DNA from: UBA1723 sp045642085
GTDB lineage: Bacteria; Bacteroidota; Bacteroidia; Bacteroidales; Paludibacteraceae
Assembly: GCA_045642085.1 (NCBI GenBank)
Contig: JAZUIF010000040.1
Span: 62,001 to 126,000, forward strand
Length of the DNA: 64,000 bases
Reading direction: 5' to 3'
The notes beneath the pieces are model-generated. The model made no database searches. It saw only the letters and a list, made by a program, of their open reading frames with translations, and was not told where the DNA came from. Within the stretch, counting starts at the first letter, position 1; every line of letters starts with the position of its first letter. This document shows, one piece after another, positions 7,770-17,019 of this stretch. The position numbers were made by a program, and so were the translations under genes.

Positions 7770-10700
7770 TTATTTCTGTTTCTTGATTCTCAACAAATCC
7801 TTAAAAGTGTCGGCTTCTTTCGTCACCACGAATCCGATACCTTCCGTACCTGTACCAGAACGGTAGAATTCGGTGTTGGTATGATGGTAGCCTTTCAAAC
7901 GTAATGAACCACTTTTATTTAATTTATATTCCAAATCAAAATTCTTTGTGATCTCGTCGTCGGCATTCATTCCTGAATTATTCTGATATCCGAAGTCTGT
8001 GCTGAATATCAATCTGTCATTAAAGAATGATCGTGAAAGCGAAAGGCTCATCTCCATATCACTTCCGTCAGCTTGCGACGACGACATATCCGCTCCAATC
8101 GTCCAACTACTGCCAAGCACATCACCAAAGAGTGTGTTCATACCATTAGATATGCTCGACGATACAATCGATGTAAGCATACTTGTTCCGACATTCGACT
8201 GTGATTGCGATATCGGATAGAAGGTACCAAATCCAAGTATGTAGGCAAACTCCTTAATCTTCAAATCGTCAGTATTGATTATTCCATTCAGACGCTGGTT
8301 CAAATCATCTCCTGCATTTGGCAACGTGACATCGTAAGTAAGATTAAACTTATCCATCGTTCCGTTGATGCCAAGACGAGCTCCCACTGTCTGACGGGTG
8401 TTTGTAAGCGTAGGATCATTGGCAAACGATTCATCAAGCGTGGCAAGATCAGCACGTGTTGTGTACAATGCCGACAAGTCAAACTTCAATGTTTCAAGTC
8501 GACCTCCCACTTTGACTGTACCATCTTTCTCTATAGCAAAAGTCTTCTGCGGCAAACTTGAAATCTTTATCTTCAACTGTCCTTCACTTACGATATAGTC
8601 GCCATACAATTTAATCTCGTCTGATAATGTCGTATATTCAACACGCATGTTTCCACCGCCCTTTAACATACATTTATCTCCTGAAGTACGGGATAAAATC
8701 ACATTCATCTCTGTGTTGTTGGTGACGTTCAAATCAACACTCGCATCTATATTAAACTTCTTATCATCGTTCTTTGTCACCTCCACTGTATCCTCATGCG
8801 ACACAAAGACGATAGTGGAATATTGCGATGCCGACGACGCACTCTCTGGTAGCACCAACGTCATCACAGCGCTCTCTCCTGTCGACACGGACCCTCTAAT
8901 CGAAGCTCCGTCTGCATCTCCGGCTACTTTGATTTTTCCGTTGGCAGTCAGTTTTCCATACACCATCTCTTCCCTATCCTTAGGGTTGTTAAGCAATAGG
9001 AAATCATTCAACGTAAGTGTAGCAAGATACTTTGGATTCCTGAAATTCTGATGCTGAATATTACACTCAAGTTTTGCCACACGGCCATAGTCATCCACGA
9101 TTTTCGCATCCTTGATAGCCATACTTGTAGGTGTGAAAAGGATGCTATCTGTCAATCTGTACGAAGCTTTGTTCGCTTTCACTTTCGCCAACACCTTGTC
9201 AAGATAGATATAACCCTTCACCTCCGGTTCATCGAGCTTACCTGCGACATTGATGTTGGCTGAGACTGTTCCTGTCAACTTGTCAAGATAATCCTCAATA
9301 GCAATCTGAGCCGTCGCCAATGGAAATTCGTTGACTTTGATTCTCAACAACAATGAATCACTTCCTAGCGACATATATCCTGCAGCAGTGGCAACATCAG
9401 CGGAATCTCTATAAACAGATATTCTTGTCATGACTGCCTTCCTCTCTGGAGCCCAACCACATCGCACATTCAAATCACCTACCCATACAGAGTCAATCGA
9501 TAATGAGTCGACACGTAGATTCTTCGTTCCGAAGCGTGGCAAATCTCCCATCAATCCGCTTGCATGGACATCTCCTGTAATAAAACCGGAAATCGGAATA
9601 CCCATACGTAATTTGGAAAGAACACTGGAGATTGACATGCTGTCGAATGAAACAGTCAAGGAGTCGTTATCTCTCTTACCGACTGCTCCGTCGACAAGAA
9701 GAATCTGACGGGAATCCTCAGTCAAACCAAAATTCTCAATCTGCGTATATCCGTCCTGCTTTGTGGTTATCACAGACGGTTCGAATCCAATAAGAAGGTC
9801 ACGAAGCAAAAGGTCGCTAGGCATAAAGAAAGTCTTCAGCAATACCTCCTTCGTGATGGAATCTTTAGGGAATGTAAGCAATGCCTTGATGTCTCCTTCG
9901 ATTTTCTGTTCCTCATCGAAATTGTCATAAGAGAATGTAGTAAGGGCGACGTCGTTCTCCAACTCCGTGGCGAGATCAAACTTTATCGGTTTCATCTCAT
10001 TAGCATAGACTATCGTCTGTATATCACCGACATACATACTCTCCCTCTGCTTAAATGAAAAATCTATATCTTTCGCCACAATTCCATTGTAGACGATACT
10101 GTCAGCATTTACAAAAGCACCCATTCGTCCCAAGGAATCGGATATATTGAACGTCATCTTCATCCCTGTCACAGAAAGAGGAACATCAAAAAACTCGCAG
10201 ACTGGTTTGACATCCTTCACCTCTGCCTGCAGACGGAAAGCATTATTGGCAATCGTCGTATCAATTCCCTCTTGAATCTTATGGTCGAAGAATGTAGGCA
10301 GATAAGGATGAAGAATATTCACCATACTCGCCTCTATAGCATCCATATTATATCGTCCGCCTAGAGTAATATCAAGCAGACGCGACCTCAGCTGCACCTG
10401 TCGACGCATATCTCTATCGTCGGCCGTTACAGTGATCTTTCCGACATCCAGGCTTTTCTTTCCCTTTACAATAATAAAAGAATCGATATCCGTTTGGCCG
10501 ACAACATCGTTGATTGACGACATTATCATACGGCTATCTAAATTAAGAGACATGTAGAAATCATTCCATGTGGAATCCATCACTCCCAATTTATATGGAG
10601 AGAAATCCTTCACTCCTCCATTCACCATATAAATGCTCTTTTCAGAAGGCACGTATGAAGCCGACAAACCAGCCGAACCAAATGGCTCATTGAATGAAAT

Positions 10701-12185
10701 ATCGGCAGTGGCTGACTCCGACGAGTATGAAGCGGAGTCTATTTTTAATGATGTAGCGACGATTTTATCGTAAGCCAGGAATGGCACAGCTCCGTTTGCC
10801 TTAACAAGCAATCCCGACGTGTCTACTCTCAAAGCAGCATCGATATCAAGTTTGGCCATCATACGAGTGGTATCGCCGAGCAGTTTGGCAATATCAACCG
10901 TGTCAGTAGCCAACGATGCCAAGAGATTCAACACATCAGTTTTCTTGTCGTAAGTAAGATTACCCTCGCTCTTCAATTTGACAACAGGAGTGTTTGCACC
11001 CAAGTCGAAAACAATACCATTTGGATTTCCCTTTGCTTTTAGATTTGTAGCTAATGGGAACAATTGTTTGAGTATCTCATTGTTTTTCAGCGAAGTGTCT
11101 GTCATAGCCAAGACATCTCCATTATCAGCAGATAGAAGAAGGTCGGCATTATAATTAGCATTTTTATAATCATAACAATCGCTCATCGAAGCCACCGCAT
11201 GAAGCGACGCATCTTCACAATCCACCTGAAGCGCACTCACATTCACCATCGGCAATTTTCCCTTAGCCGACATAAAAAGATTGACTGGCGAATGGTGTTG
11301 AGCCAAAACAGGTGCAAATGGAGCGAACTCCGAAAGAACAATTGTCGACGGAGCAATCTCTATATTATAATCTCCACGATGGAGAGCATCATCCATATTA
11401 TCAAGAATGGCTGGGTACTGCCACTCTATATCGTTAATTTTCAATGAAGATTTAGGTGTGACCAAAGAAATCTGGGATGCCGAGAATCCGTCAGTCAACA
11501 TTGCAAAATCAAGAATTTTAAGATCATTGATTTTGATATGAGAAAGTTCATCATATGCGGAAAGCGCAGATATTTCAGCATGAAGATTATCAGTATGAAT
11601 CGATTTCAGATAACCTTCGATATTCACATCCGACAGATGTATGTGATTGTAATCAAACACGTTGTCGCCAACATACGACGAATCAACAATATCATATTTT
11701 AGGAATCCTCTTTTGAGGGAGATATCAGCCAGCTCCAAATCGAATTTTGACGGAGTTGTATCGACATCCGTTGTATCCGACGAAGAGAACGCATCTATAA
11801 GATAGCCGAAATTATAGACGTCTTCTTTGCTTGAGACATAGATTTTGAAACTGTCGAGATGGGCTTTCGACAGAGTTAATTTAGAATCTGACCATACTGT
11901 AGCTGGATTGCAACCAGCCTCCAATCTATGGATATAGGCAAGAGTGTCGTTATTGCAGTCGGGAAGATAAAGCTCCTCCAACACCACATTGCCCTTGAAG
12001 TTGATGCCGACATAGCCGACGGAGATGTCCACACCAAATTTTGTCTTGACGACATCAGTCACCTTCTGGGTAAGAGAAGTCTGGACAGACGGTATTGCGA
12101 GCAACCCACATAACAACAAAAGCAACAGCAGGATTACTCCTACCGTTGCCAATAAAATCTTTATTATTTTATTAAAAACACTCAT
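7770..12185 (-). CDS. tamB: Translocation/assembly module TamB (DUF490)
   Basis: A 1471-aa protein with one N-terminal transmembrane helix (residues 8-30) and then a very long repeat of short beta strands, the groove-like AsmA/TamB fold. The last 350 or so residues match the DUF490/TamB C-terminal domain: LNDFLLLN, GDYIVSEGQLKI, FDLSALYTTRADL, LNQRLNGII, FAYILGFGTF, STDFGYQNNSG, LEYKLNKSGSLRLKGYHH. TamB spans the periplasm and is linked to outer-membrane protein assembly and phospholipid transport. Length and topology are normal. The rhodanese-like lipoprotein gene lies 20 bp upstream on the same strand. Confidence 0.9.
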   Translation of the reverse strand: MSVFNKIIKILLATVGVILLLLLLLCGLLAIPSVQTSLTQKVTDVVKTKFGVDISVGYVGINFKGNVVLEELYLPDCNNDTLAYIHRLEAGCNPATVWSDSKLTLSKAHLDSFKIYVSSKEDVYNFGYLIDAFSSSDTTDVDTTPSKFDLELADISLKRGFLKYDIVDSSYVGDNVFDYNHIHLSDVNIEGYLKSIHTDNLHAEISALSAYDELSHIKINDLKILDFAMLTDGFSASQISLVTPKSSLKINDIEWQYPAILDNMDDALHRGDYNIEIAPSTIVLSEFAPFAPVLAQHHSPVNLFMSAKGKLPMVNVSALQVDCEDASLHAVASMSDCYDYKNANYNADLLLSADNGDVLAMTDTSLKNNEILKQLFPLATNLKAKGNPNGIVFDLGANTPVVKLKSEGNLTYDKKTDVLNLLASLATDTVDIAKLLGDTTRMMAKLDIDAALRVDTSGLLVKANGAVPFLAYDKIVATSLKIDSASYSSESATADISFNEPFGSAGLSASYVPSEKSIYMVNGGVKDFSPYKLGVMDSTWNDFYMSLNLDSRMIMSSINDVVGQTDIDSFIIVKGKKSLDVGKITVTADDRDMRRQVQLRSRLLDITLGGRYNMDAIEASMVNILHPYLPTFFDHKIQEGIDTTIANNAFRLQAEVKDVKPVCEFFDVPLSVTGMKMTFNISDSLGRMGAFVNADSIVYNGIVAKDIDFSFKQRESMYVGDIQTIVYANEMKPIKFDLATELENDVALTTFSYDNFDEEQKIEGDIKALLTFPKDSITKEVLLKTFFMPSDLLLRDLLIGFEPSVITTKQDGYTQIENFGLTEDSRQILLVDGAVGKRDNDSLTVSFDSMSISSVLSKLRMGIPISGFITGDVHASGLMGDLPRFGTKNLRVDSLSIDSVWVGDLNVRCGWAPERKAVMTRISVYRDSADVATAAGYMSLGSDSLLLRIKVNEFPLATAQIAIEDYLDKLTGTVSANINVAGKLDEPEVKGYIYLDKVLAKVKANKASYRLTDSILFTPTSMAIKDAKIVDDYGRVAKLECNIQHQNFRNPKYLATLTLNDFLLLNNPKDREEMVYGKLTANGKIKVAGDADGASIRGSVSTGESAVMTLVLPESASSASQYSTIVFVSHEDTVEVTKNDDKKFNIDASVDLNVTNNTEMNVILSRTSGDKCMLKGGGNMRVEYTTLSDEIKLYGDYIVSEGQLKIKISSLPQKTFAIEKDGTVKVGGRLETLKFDLSALYTTRADLATLDESFANDPTLTNTRQTVGARLGINGTMDKFNLTYDVTLPNAGDDLNQRLNGIINTDDLKIKEFAYILGFGTFYPISQSQSNVGTSMLTSIVSSSISNGMNTLFGDVLGSSWTIGADMSSSQADGSDMEMSLSLSRSFFNDRLIFSTDFGYQNNSGMNADDEITKNFDLEYKLNKSGSLRLKGYHHTNTEFYRSGTGTEGIGFVVTKEADTFKDLLRIKKQK

Positions 12186-12205
12186 TAAAAGTGTTATTCC
12201 TATTA

Positions 12206-12706
12206 TTACTTAGACGAGTCTAGATCAGGATACTTTTCAAGGAACTTAGATGTAGGATCCATCAATAGGTAAATCTTCTCTTTACCCCATCCCATACTGC
12301 TAAGAACACCACATACTTTAAGAGTCAAAGAATTTGAACCCTCATCTGAAATAAGGATGAACTTTGAATGAGTTGGGTCCAAAGCCTCTACATCCTTGTA
12401 GAACTGATGGTTGTTATCGTAAAATATATCATCTGTCAAAGGCATTGAAATCGCCTCCAATCCTGAGGCTTTGATATGAGCTGCCTTATACTTTGCAGCG
12501 TCACGAGTATCAATCAAAACTGTAGACCCAAGGTTGTTAACCAAACCATCGTGGAATGCCTCAATTGTAGCACCAGACGACTGTCCGTTAGTATTTGTAT
12601 TAGTTTTTTTGTTATCCTCGTCTTCATCTGTTTTACAAGATGAGATAGATGAAGCAGCAATGGCCGCAACGGCTACGAAAGCCAAAGTCCTAAAAAATCT
12701 TTTCAT
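12206..12706 (-). CDS. Rhodanese-like lipoprotein, catalytic Cys absent
   Basis: A 166-aa SPII lipoprotein (lipobox SSC at residues 22-24) with an Asp/Asn/Thr linker to residue 50. Residues 52-160 follow a rhodanese fold: VLIDTRDAAKYKAAHIKAS near the start, then KFILISDEGSNSLTLKVCG, and GWGKEKIYLL. In active rhodaneses the strand before the loop ends in Cys; here SDEGSNS has no Cys, so sulfur transfer is unlikely. It is the first gene of a probable unit with tamB, served by the promoter at 12730-12759. Confidence 0.75.
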   Translation of the reverse strand: MKRFFRTLAFVAVAAIAASSISSCKTDEDEDNKKTNTNTNGQSSGATIEAFHDGLVNNLGSTVLIDTRDAAKYKAAHIKASGLEAISMPLTDDIFYDNNHQFYKDVEALDPTHSKFILISDEGSNSLTLKVCGVLSSMGWGKEKIYLLMDPTSKFLEKYPDLDSSK

Positions 12707-12729
12707 GTTATTTACGATTAAATTCCTTA

Positions 12730-12759
12730 CAAATATAGCACTTATACAGTCTTTTCAAA
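12730..12759 (-). promoter_or_regulatory. Bacteroidota-type promoter for 12706-12206 and tamB
   Basis: On the minus strand, TATATTTG (12730-12737) is the -7 element and TTTG (12756-12759) the -33 element, with an 18-bp spacer. It lies 24 bp before the ATG. Confidence 0.6.
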
Positions 12760-12848
12760 ATTATTAATCCAATAATATTATATAATGTTGACGCTTCTAT
12801 GCTCGACAACATGGAACTCTACTTTTATAACAGATGTGGCTGTATTTT

Positions 12849-13847
12849 TTATTCGTAAAATGTTTTTGTGAACGGCACATATTTCTTCTGACCTAACACT
12901 TTTTTCTTCCAAAATGCAGTAAGGAAACCACATCCATAGCCAAACAGTTGGATGAAACTAGTGCCGATGCTCAACACTGCCACGTGTAGTGATTTTGTCG
13001 TAATCAGTGAATGAAGGAATATCAACGAAAGATAGCAAGGCACCACAAGTGCGAATCCCCACCATACGAAGATACCGAGCAGAATACTGAATGGCACAGC
13101 CAAAGTGAAGGCAGCAGGAAGCATGTGGACAAGCTTCATGGCTCCTTTGTGTCGTTCTGACAATGCGATACGAGCTGTACCCGAACAGAACACTTGCTTG
13201 AAGAATGACTTAAAAGTGTTGCGACGTTTGTGGAAGACGTATGCATCAGGCACCAAGCCGACAGTACAGCAGCTCTCCACTACCCTCATACTGAAATCCA
13301 CATCCTCACCGTAGCGCATGTCGGCATAACCATTGATATTATCAAAGACGCTGCGACGCACACCGAGGTTGAAACTACGTGGGTAAAACTTATCCATCTT
13401 CTTTTTACCTCCACGGATTCCACCTGTCGTCAGAATAGAGGTCATTGAATATGAGATTGCCTTCTGTATAGGAGTGAAATCAGCATGTTCACGGTCAGGA
13501 CCGCCAAAACAATCCAGAGGTTCTTTCTCCAGATGAGCAATCAGACTCTCGAAATAAGTATCGGGAAGGATTGCGTCGGAATCAAAGAAAATTAGATATT
13601 CACCAGTGGCAAGTTTGGCACCAGTATTGCGAGCCCCACCAGGACCTGTATTATCTTGATAATGATAGACGATATTTAGACGGTCGGCAAAAGCACCAAC
13701 CTCATTTTCGCATCTCTTCTTCGAACCGTCCTCCACAATAATCACCTCAACATCACACTGCACAGTCTGCTTAGTGAGCGACTCCAACAGTTCCACCACC
13801 TCATCAGGGCGATTATAGACCGGAATTATGACTGAAAATTTACTCAT
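12849..13847 (-). CDS. Family 2 glycosyltransferase
   Basis: A 332-aa protein with the GT-A start VIIPVYNRPDEVVELLESL, then VEVIIVEDGSKKRCE, ARNTGAKLATGEYLIFFDSDA (DxD metal site near residue 103), and acceptor-side motif GYADMRYGEDVDFSMRV. Two hydrophobic segments lie between residues 240 and 290, so the protein is tethered to the inner membrane. It transfers a sugar from a nucleotide donor; the acceptor is unknown. It is a single-gene unit, with a TACTTTTG-like -7 box on the minus strand (13871-13878) upstream of the ATG. Confidence 0.9.
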   Translation of the reverse strand: MSKFSVIIPVYNRPDEVVELLESLTKQTVQCDVEVIIVEDGSKKRCENEVGAFADRLNIVYHYQDNTGPGGARNTGAKLATGEYLIFFDSDAILPDTYFESLIAHLEKEPLDCFGGPDREHADFTPIQKAISYSMTSILTTGGIRGGKKKMDKFYPRSFNLGVRRSVFDNINGYADMRYGEDVDFSMRVVESCCTVGLVPDAYVFHKRRNTFKSFFKQVFCSGTARIALSERHKGAMKLVHMLPAAFTLAVPFSILLGIFVWWGFALVVPCYLSLIFLHSLITTKSLHVAVLSIGTSFIQLFGYGCGFLTAFWKKKVLGQKKYVPFTKTFYE

Positions 13848-13992
13848 ATTCTATAATGTATTCGTAGATGCAAAAGTACTATTTTTTATTGAAATAATCT
13901 GTATATCACCATCAATCCAGATATATATGTGTTTTACAACCAAATGAATTCATAATTATCAAAAATCATTAAGAAATACGGATTGATTTATA

Positions 13993-14000
13993 TATCTTTG
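13993..14000 (+). promoter_or_regulatory. -7 box TATCTTTG upstream of 14030
   Basis: TAnnTTTG consensus 29 bp before the ATG at 14030. No clear -33 TTTG is seen at the right distance. Confidence 0.45.
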
Positions 14001-14029
14001 GGAATAGATGTATAAAGTCCAAAAATGAT

Positions 14030-14641
14030 ATGAAACTACGTTTACTACATTTCATGATATTCTGCGGATCTCTTTGTGGAATAGCAAGTAATGCGATGGG
14101 AAGCGAACTTGCTACGCCAAATGCCACTACGCAGAAAGCTGACGGAAAGTATTCTGCAACATTCGGAGAAAACACGGTCTACTTCAGCACAGAGAATGCT
14201 CAGATTCAGTTTGTGAAGATGATCAAGAAATACAGAGCTTATCAGAAGTATTCAGAAGACATTTCAGTCGGTTTGATGAACACGTTGAAAGAGACAAAGA
14301 CAGAGCTTGGCAAGACACGAGAAGCGACAACAAACGACAAAGGTTGCGACACCAAGAGAGCGTTATCGTATCTGACAAAGCTTAAGAATCAGCTGGAGGA
14401 TATGTTTGAAGCATCTCAGAATATGCGTAAAGCTTACGATCACGTCTCACAAATGGAGGTGGCATTAAGTGGAATGAACATTTCCAACGATGATACCGGA
14501 GAGAGAAACCGTTATTGGGATGATTGCAAAGAGGCATTCAACAACTGTATAGATGCAATCAAGGATGCCCGCAAGGATGTCAATCAAAAGAGAGATGAAT
14601 ATTTTGTGCAGATCAACAATATTGTAGAGAGCAAGAAATAA
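14030..14641 (+). CDS. Secreted coiled-coil protein of unknown function
   Basis: A 203-aa protein with a signal peptide (residues 1-24, cleavage likely near GIASNAMGS). The mature chain is almost entirely charged helix (residues 60-200), with heptad-like stretches around MKETKTELGKTREATT and YDHVSQMEVALSG, suggesting a periplasmic coiled coil. No family recognised. It is monocistronic: its own -7 box lies upstream and a palindrome-based terminator 15 bp downstream. Confidence 0.7.
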   Translation: MKLRLLHFMIFCGSLCGIASNAMGSELATPNATTQKADGKYSATFGENTVYFSTENAQIQFVKMIKKYRAYQKYSEDISVGLMNTLKETKTELGKTREATTNDKGCDTKRALSYLTKLKNQLEDMFEASQNMRKAYDHVSQMEVALSGMNISNDDTGERNRYWDDCKEAFNNCIDAIKDARKDVNQKRDEYFVQINNIVESKK

Positions 14642-14651
14642 AGATTTATAA

Positions 14652-14720
14652 GTAGAGACGGGGCATGACCCCGTCTTTTTTTGTCCATAAAAAACGAAAG
14701 ACGGGGCATGACCCCGTCAT
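14652..14720 (+). terminator. Paired GACGGGG palindromes, the first with a T tract
   Basis: GACGGGGCATGACCCCGTC at 14657-14675 is followed by seven T and works as an intrinsic terminator for 14030-14641. The same 19-mer recurs at 14700-14718. Both belong to the window-wide palindrome family with a GTAGAGAC-type arm. Confidence 0.75.
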
Positions 14721-14730
14721 TACGTCATCC

Positions 14731-14761
14731 AATAAAAAAGGGTTGGTAAAAGCCAACCCTT
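14731..14761 (-). terminator. Terminator of the minus-strand operon
   Basis: AAGGGTTGG (14738-14746) pairs with CCAACCCTT (14753-14761). On the minus strand the stem is followed by a T run. It sits immediately after the stop of the LD-carboxypeptidase gene. Confidence 0.75.
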
Positions 14762-14766
14762 ATATT

Positions 14767-15705
14767 TTATTTCTTTGTCTTGAATGTCAGTGCATTTGCG
14801 GCAATCGACGCTACCGAACCATTGATGATCGGAAGGTTTCTGTCGACATGACCGAATGGGATATCAAACAATATTGGGAAATCATAACCCTTTGTCACAT
14901 TGAAGATCAAATCCTCGATGCTTCCAAATGAGCTGTCGATATCAGTGTCTGTGAATTTACCTACAACCAATCCTTTGATACGATCGAACACTCCACTCAT
15001 TCGTAGATTCTGCATCATACGGTCGATAGAGTACATTCTCTCACCGATGTCCTCGATGTATAGGATACCGCTCTGCTTTGTGATATCAAGTTCAGTACCA
15101 CGAAGAGCGTAGATCAAACTCAAATTTCCACCGAACAATTTTCCTTTCACCTTCTCCTTAGCCACACGGCTACGCTGGTTGTATGAGAAATATGTCTGGC
15201 GACGACGCACTCCTGTCAAAATATTCAACAACTCTTCCACAGATTCAGCAATCTCCGGATTGGCTGCGTCTTTCTTATCCAATGTCGCATCATAACCTAC
15301 AAAAGCCTTTGCCATCTGTCCGTGGATTGAACAGCACTTAGCTTTTGTCAGTATTGCAGCATGTAGAGCTGTGATGTCACTGAATCCCACAACAAACTTC
15401 GGATTCTCAATGAACTTTGTGAAATCCAGGCGGTCGACAATACGAGTCAAACCATATCCGCCACGTCCACAAATAATCACTCGTGTCTGTGGATCATCAA
15501 GCGCAGACTGTAGATCTGCTAGACGCTCTTCATCCGTAGCCGAAAAACGATGATGTTTACCCTTGGCATGCTCCGCAATCTTTACAGAGTAGCCCAACTG
15601 ACGAATTGCAGCAGCTGCCTGCTCAATCACTTCGCCGTCTATCGCTCCACTTGGAGACACAATAGTGACCAAATCACCTTGTTGCAGAAATTCTGGAAAT
15701 ATCAT
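14767..15705 (-). CDS. LD-carboxypeptidase (peptidase S66)
   Basis: A 312-aa protein when started at ATG 15703-15705 (MIFPEFLQQGDLVTIVSPSG), the normal S66 start; an upstream extension lies inside the preceding gene. Motifs: VTIVSPSGA, VIICGRGGYG (catalytic Ser region of MccF/LdcA proteins usually reads GR-GYG/GGN), FVVGFSDITALHAA (nucleophile Ser in GFSD), GKLFGGNLSLI, YIEDIGERMYSIDRM (catalytic Glu), and a late HVDRNLPI (catalytic His). The family trims the terminal D-Ala of muropeptides in the cytoplasm. Its ATG overlaps the stop of the DUF2062 gene (ATGA), tying it to the operon. Confidence 0.88.
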   Translation of the reverse strand: MIFPEFLQQGDLVTIVSPSGAIDGEVIEQAAAAIRQLGYSVKIAEHAKGKHHRFSATDEERLADLQSALDDPQTRVIICGRGGYGLTRIVDRLDFTKFIENPKFVVGFSDITALHAAILTKAKCCSIHGQMAKAFVGYDATLDKKDAANPEIAESVEELLNILTGVRRRQTYFSYNQRSRVAKEKVKGKLFGGNLSLIYALRGTELDITKQSGILYIEDIGERMYSIDRMMQNLRMSGVFDRIKGLVVGKFTDTDIDSSFGSIEDLIFNVTKGYDFPILFDIPFGHVDRNLPIINGSVASIAANALTFKTKK

Positions 15706-16223
15706 GGTAGTTGTGTTTTTCTTCGTAGCAAATGTAATAATAAAAAACTGATTATGTACACAATAACAGCAGAAATTATTGCAAATATTACTGCTCCTAT
15801 TATATAACACATACCACACGACAACATCATATCCAATGAGATATTATCTATTGAAATCGACGGCGCGTCTCTGAAAAATATTCGTCCACACTGGTATGAA
15901 CCATATAAAATTCCGACTATCATCGGAGGCAACGACACGTTGGATGTTGCCAAAACAACCAATCTGTTCAATCCTAAAAATTGAGCCAAAGCCACACCCA
16001 CCATCATCTGGAACCCCCATATAGGAAGGATTCCTACAAGCACGCCGACAGCAATCGCAGCAGCCACTTTTTGATTGCTCTCATTCTGAATCTTGAAATC
16101 AGAAGTGATGAAGTTTTTCAACTTCTGCTTCCAACCAATGGATTGAGACGCAGATTCGTTCATCTCTATGTCTCCATCGTTACACACACGTTCGTTTGTC
16201 TCAACCTTGTTATCCGAACACAT
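15702..16223 (-). CDS. DUF2062 membrane protein
   Basis: A 173-aa protein. Residues 1-45 are polar. Residues 48-155 form the DUF2062 core: VAAAIAVGVLVGILPIWGFQ, then a helix pair ending in LGLNRLVVLATSNVSLPPM, and two or three further transmembrane helices. DUF2062 is often fused to a GT2 dolichyl-phosphate-sugar synthase-like enzyme in Bacteroidota; here the GT2 is a separate gene overlapping by 14 bp upstream, supporting a joint membrane step. No enzymatic role is known for the domain. Confidence 0.85.
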   Translation of the reverse strand: MCSDNKVETNERVCNDGDIEMNESASQSIGWKQKLKNFITSDFKIQNESNQKVAAAIAVGVLVGILPIWGFQMMVGVALAQFLGLNRLVVLATSNVSLPPMIVGILYGSYQCGRIFFRDAPSISIDNISLDMMLSCGMCYIIGAVIFAIISAVIVYIISFLLLHLLRRKTQLP

Positions 16224-17007
16224 ATCTCAACAGTTTTTTAGGCCAGTAGTAGAGCAAGGCTCCAGTACATAGCACAGTGTTCATGACTGATATTCTAGAA
16301 AAATCGGCAAGCGGTCGGAAATGTGTCACTCGTTCGCCATCTGGAGCATAGTAAACTTTGATTGGAGAGGTCTGTATATCCACATCTGCCCAACACAATC
16401 GTACTAGCATCTCCAATTCCGCCTCATAACGAGACGAAAATATATGTCTTTTGGTAATCTCTTTCAATGGATAGACACGGAATCCACACTGTGTGTCGGG
16501 AATCACCCTACCCGTCTCCACCTTAAACCAGAAATTCGAGAATTTGTTTGCGAAGGTATTTTTCGACGGCATATTCTCCTGTGTAGTGATGTTTCTCACA
16601 CCACACACCAAGGTTGGTTTTTCTGCAGATGCTTTGGCTAACATCGAAGGTATGTCGTCGGCAAAATGCTGACCGTCAGCATCAAGAGTCACAGCATAAT
16701 CATAGCCATCAGCATAAGCCGCAGCGAAACCAGTAGTCAAAGCCTTTCCTTTGCCCGAATTAACCGTCAGCGTGAGGACTTTTATTCCAGAAGAATCATG
16801 ACCTTTTATTCCAGAAGACGCGAGATTTTTTATTCCAGAAGACGCGAGATCTCGCGTCTCTACGAAATTTGAAAGAAGGGATTTTGTCTCATCAGTACTG
16901 CCGTCATCCACCACGTAAACCCTCTCTACATATTGCAATGCGGATTTAGCCACATCACACACTGTCTTAGGATTATTATATGTAGGGATTACAGCACAAT
17001 ACTTCAT
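16210..17007 (-). CDS. Family 2 glycosyltransferase (polyprenyl-P-sugar synthase-like) with internal 8-aa repeat
   Basis: A 265-aa protein: CAVIPTYNNPKTV, VYVVDDGSTDETKSLL, GKGKALTTGFAAA, YAVTLDADGQHFADDIP (metal-binding DADGQH), VCGVRN, PDTQCGFRVYPL and SRYEAELEMLVR are all typical of the DPM1/UgtP-like GT2 group. Between the second and third motifs an extra 24 residues carry three 8-aa units with core SSGIK, encoded by a 24-bp DNA repeat plus a palindrome (16780-16863). The insertion lies in a surface loop before VLTL, so activity may persist. It overlaps the DUF2062 gene downstream. Confidence 0.85.
   Translation of the reverse strand: MKYCAVIPTYNNPKTVCDVAKSALQYVERVYVVDDGSTDETKSLLSNFVETRDLASSGIKNLASSGIKGHDSSGIKVLTLTVNSGKGKALTTGFAAAYADGYDYAVTLDADGQHFADDIPSMLAKASAEKPTLVCGVRNITTQENMPSKNTFANKFSNFWFKVETGRVIPDTQCGFRVYPLKEITKRHIFSSRYEAELEMLVRLCWADVDIQTSPIKVYYAPDGERVTHFRPLADFSRISVMNTVLCTGALLYYWPKKLLRYVFG
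16780..16863 (-). repeat. Three 24-bp units plus palindrome inside the GT2 gene
   Basis: TTTTATTCCAGAAG starts at 16780, 16804 and 16828 (period 24 bp). The last unit runs into the 20-bp perfect palindrome AGACGCGAGATCTCGCGTCT (16840-16859), followed by CTAC. The same 20-mer occurs at 46029-46048 between serC and serA. Confidence 0.9.
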
Positions 17008-17019
17008 AGACCCAATCTT

